Of a DNA stretch of 6,638 nucleotides, positions 4,808 to 6,638 are shown in pieces. The stretch is taken from the NCBI GenBank assembly GCA_964637235.1, contig CAZWVR010000111.1, forward strand, positions 1-6,638, given 5' to 3'. The translations under genes and the position numbers were made by a program. Position 1 is the stretch's first letter; each line of letters starts with the position of its first letter. The notes beneath the pieces were generated by a model. The model was not told the origin of the DNA and did no database searches. It worked only from the letters and a program-made list of their open reading frames with translations. Source of the stretch: CAZWVR01 sp964637235. GTDB lineage: Bacteria > Bacteroidota > Bacteroidia > Bacteroidales > S143-33.

Positions 4808-6613
4808 TTATTTATTGACGGTTGCATTTATCCAATTAACCAGTCCGCGATGTTCAATTATTTCCATTAGTTTTTTTGGCAGAGGTTCAAAGGTAAACGT
4901 TTTATCACCTACAAATATCTTACCATTTAAGAAATCCACATCAACTTTTTGACCCGGCTTATAGTATTCAACAGCTTCTTTATGCACAATAACAGGTAAA
5001 CCTTGATTTATTGATGAACGGAAAAATATTCTATTAACAGACTTTACTATGACTGCTTTTATTCCGAGATGAGCTAATCCGACAGCAGGGTGTTCTCGAG
5101 AGCTACCACAGCCGAAGTTATCGCCGGCTATGATAATATCCCCTTTTTGAGCATTTTTACTAAAATTTTTATCGAAACCTGCGAACAAATGAGGAATAAT
5201 GCTTTCCGGGTCTGAGCTTAAAATATTGTATGTTAGATTTCCGGCAAACATTTGGTCGGTATTTAAGTTATCCACATCTTTATAATTCCATACTCCGTTA
5301 ATTCTTCTATTTTCATTTTCTGGGATAACGATAGTTTTGCTTTGTTCTATTTTGTATGGGAATATTTCTTTTTTGTTTGGTAAATTACCGAATAGCTCTC
5401 TTGGATCTGCGATATATCCTTTTATAGCTGAATATGCAGCCACAGCTGGTGATGCTAAATATATATTTGCATTTTTATTTCCCATTCTACCCAGGAAATT
5501 TCTATTAGCTGTTGAAACAACGTTAAATCCATCAGCAGGAATACCTTGACCGGTTCCTAAGCAAGGACCACAAGAAGCCGTTAGTACATTTCCACCAGCT
5601 TTTATAAATATTTCTACTAATCCTTCTTTAATTGCTTGGAGATATATTTCTTGGGAAGCTGGGGTAATTATCAATTGTACACCATCGGCGACGTGATTGC
5701 CTTTTAAGATAGAGGCGGCTTCTCTAAGGTCTTCGATACGTCCATTTGTGCATGTTCCTATAAAAACTTCATTTACAGGAGTTCCTACTACTTCGGAAAG
5801 TGCATGGACATTATCAACATGGTGGGGAACAGCTACTACTGGGAATAGCTCATCCAAGTTGAGTTCTATTTCTTTGACATATTTGGCGTCTGGATCTGCC
5901 CAAACGCCATTTAATTTTTCTATGGGAATTCCGTAAAAATCAGCTAAAATTTCATCGGGTGGGAATACTGCATTTTTTGCTCCCATTTCAGAGGCTAAGT
6001 TCGCTATTGTCATTCTTTCTGATATTCCCAAAGATTTAACACCTTCACCATGATATTCAATTGACATATAATTTGCACCTGCTGAGCCAATCATTCCAAT
6101 TATCCATAGTGATATATCTTTGGCATAGACGCCTTTGGGTAATTTTCCTTTTAGGGTAATTTTCATACTTTCTGGTACTCTGAACCAAGTTTCTCCTCTA
6201 CGCCATATTCCGGCTGTTTCTGTTCGGTCTATACCTGCTGCCATTGCATTGAAAGCTCCTGCTGTGCATGTATGGCTATCGCTGCCTACTATTATCATTC
6301 CTGGTTTTGCATGATAAGACATTATTTGATGGCAGATACCACGTCCTGCATCGTAGAAATTTTTTATTCCTTGCTCTTTTACAAATTCTCTAACTCTTTG
6401 ATAATCAGTTGCTACTTTTGCATTTGTGGGTGGAGCATTATGGTCTAAAACTATCAGTAGTCTATCTGGATAAGCAATTTTTTTTCCGCCCATCTTTTCG
6501 AATGTTTTTCTAATACTGGCGGAATTGTCATGGCTTAGAACAATATCAGGCTTTTTGAATACAATGCTTCCAGCGGGTGCTCCGAATATTTTTTCTACAA
6601 AAGTTTTTCCCAT
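4808..6613 (-). CDS. Fused LeuC-LeuD-type hydro-lyase (aconitase/3-isopropylmalate dehydratase family)
   Basis: This 601-residue protein joins both subunits of an isopropylmalate dehydratase-type enzyme in one chain. Such enzymes move a hydroxyl group by dehydration and rehydration at a [4Fe-4S] cluster. The large-subunit part (about 1-415) shows DIVLSHD (23-29), DHNAPP (57-62), GICHQ (92-96) and SDSHTCTAGA (111-120). The three cluster cysteines are C288 in FIGTCTNGR and C348/C351 in SCGPCLGTG. The small-subunit part (about 440-601) starts with DNLNTDQMFAGNLTYN (448-463) and includes GDNFGCGSSREH (497-508) with the catalytic serine/arginine, then RIFFRSSINQGLP. The total is far shorter than AcnA/AcnB (about 850-900). 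Odd points are the AGAFNAMAAGIDRTETAG stretch (118-135), where LeuC usually has YGALGAF...G.GSTD, and a substrate loop that matches no specificity rule I know. Isopropylmalate, citramalate, homocitrate and dimethylmalate are all possible substrates. A TAnnTTTG promoter element lies just upstream. The family is certain; the substrate is open. Confidence 0.9.
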   Translation of the reverse strand: MGKTFVEKIFGAPAGSIVFKKPDIVLSHDNSASIRKTFEKMGGKKIAYPDRLLIVLDHNAPPTNAKVATDYQRVREFVKEQGIKNFYDAGRGICHQIMSYHAKPGMIIVGSDSHTCTAGAFNAMAAGIDRTETAGIWRRGETWFRVPESMKITLKGKLPKGVYAKDISLWIIGMIGSAGANYMSIEYHGEGVKSLGISERMTIANLASEMGAKNAVFPPDEILADFYGIPIEKLNGVWADPDAKYVKEIELNLDELFPVVAVPHHVDNVHALSEVVGTPVNEVFIGTCTNGRIEDLREAASILKGNHVADGVQLIITPASQEIYLQAIKEGLVEIFIKAGGNVLTASCGPCLGTGQGIPADGFNVVSTANRNFLGRMGNKNANIYLASPAVAAYSAIKGYIADPRELFGNLPNKKEIFPYKIEQSKTIVIPENENRRINGVWNYKDVDNLNTDQMFAGNLTYNILSSDPESIIPHLFAGFDKNFSKNAQKGDIIIAGDNFGCGSSREHPAVGLAHLGIKAVIVKSVNRIFFRSSINQGLPVIVHKEAVEYYKPGQKVDVDFLNGKIFVGDKTFTFEPLPKKLMEIIEHRGLVNWINATVNK

Positions 6614-6630
6614 AGTTTTTTTTAATTTTG

Positions 6631-6638
6631 CAAAGCTA
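6631..6638 (-). promoter_or_regulatory. TAnnTTTG -7 promoter element of the fused dehydratase gene
   Basis: On the minus strand the last eight bases read TAGCTTTG, a perfect match to the Bacteroidota -7 consensus TAnnTTTG, followed by CAAAATT and an A-tract leading to the ATG at 6613. The element ends 17 bp before the start codon, giving a predicted leader of roughly 10-13 nt. The matching -33 TTG box would lie outside the window, so this half-site is all that can be seen. Confidence 0.55.

Noticed and set aside
5337..5936. Two plus-strand open frames (5337-5549, 5697-5936)
   Set aside because: Both are antisense to the conserved dehydratase gene and show no family resemblance or start signals.

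Overview
This AT-rich window looks like chromosome from a member of the Bacteroidota. Three things point there: a secreted protein with a signal peptide and a C-terminal type IX secretion (Por) sorting domain; a small PIDGG-motif surface-type protein of the kind common in that phylum; and a TAnnTTTG-type -7 promoter element just upstream of the gene at the right edge. Starts lack Shine-Dalgarno sequences and sit behind A-rich leaders. All six genes lie on the minus strand, so the biological order runs from right to left.

Right to left, the layout is as follows. (1) A fused large-plus-small-subunit hydro-lyase of the aconitase/3-isopropylmalate dehydratase family (4808-6613), with a promoter element at its 5' end. 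(2) A 99-bp AT-rich spacer holding a putative promoter and a 7-bp inverted repeat, then a 651-residue exported T9SS cargo protein (2753-4708). (3) After 36 bp, a 69-residue exported mini-protein that is little more than a signal peptide, six prolines and a PIDGG membrane anchor-like tail (2507-2716). (4) Shikimate kinase aroK (1971-2510), which begins with TTG inside the TTGA stop/start overlap with the mini-protein. (5) After 80 bp, a T4 Rnl1-type ATP-dependent RNA ligase with a complete set of catalytic motifs (661-1890). (6) After 141 bp, the N-terminal 173 codons of an ArsB/SLC13-type ion transporter, cut by the left edge (1-519).

The T9SS cargo, mini-protein and aroK look like one transcription unit, and the last two are probably translationally coupled. 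The dehydratase (possibly amino-acid biosynthesis) and shikimate kinase (aromatic amino acids) are metabolic genes. The RNA ligase has no phage, tRNA, toxin or end-healing partner in view. No RNA gene, CRISPR array, insertion sequence or clear intrinsic terminator was found, and no gene-free stretch exceeds 150 bp.

The points most worth a second look are the stand-alone Rnl1 ligase, the LeuC-LeuD-type fusion with a divergent substrate region, and the poly-proline/PIDGG mini-protein coupled to aroK through a TTG start.
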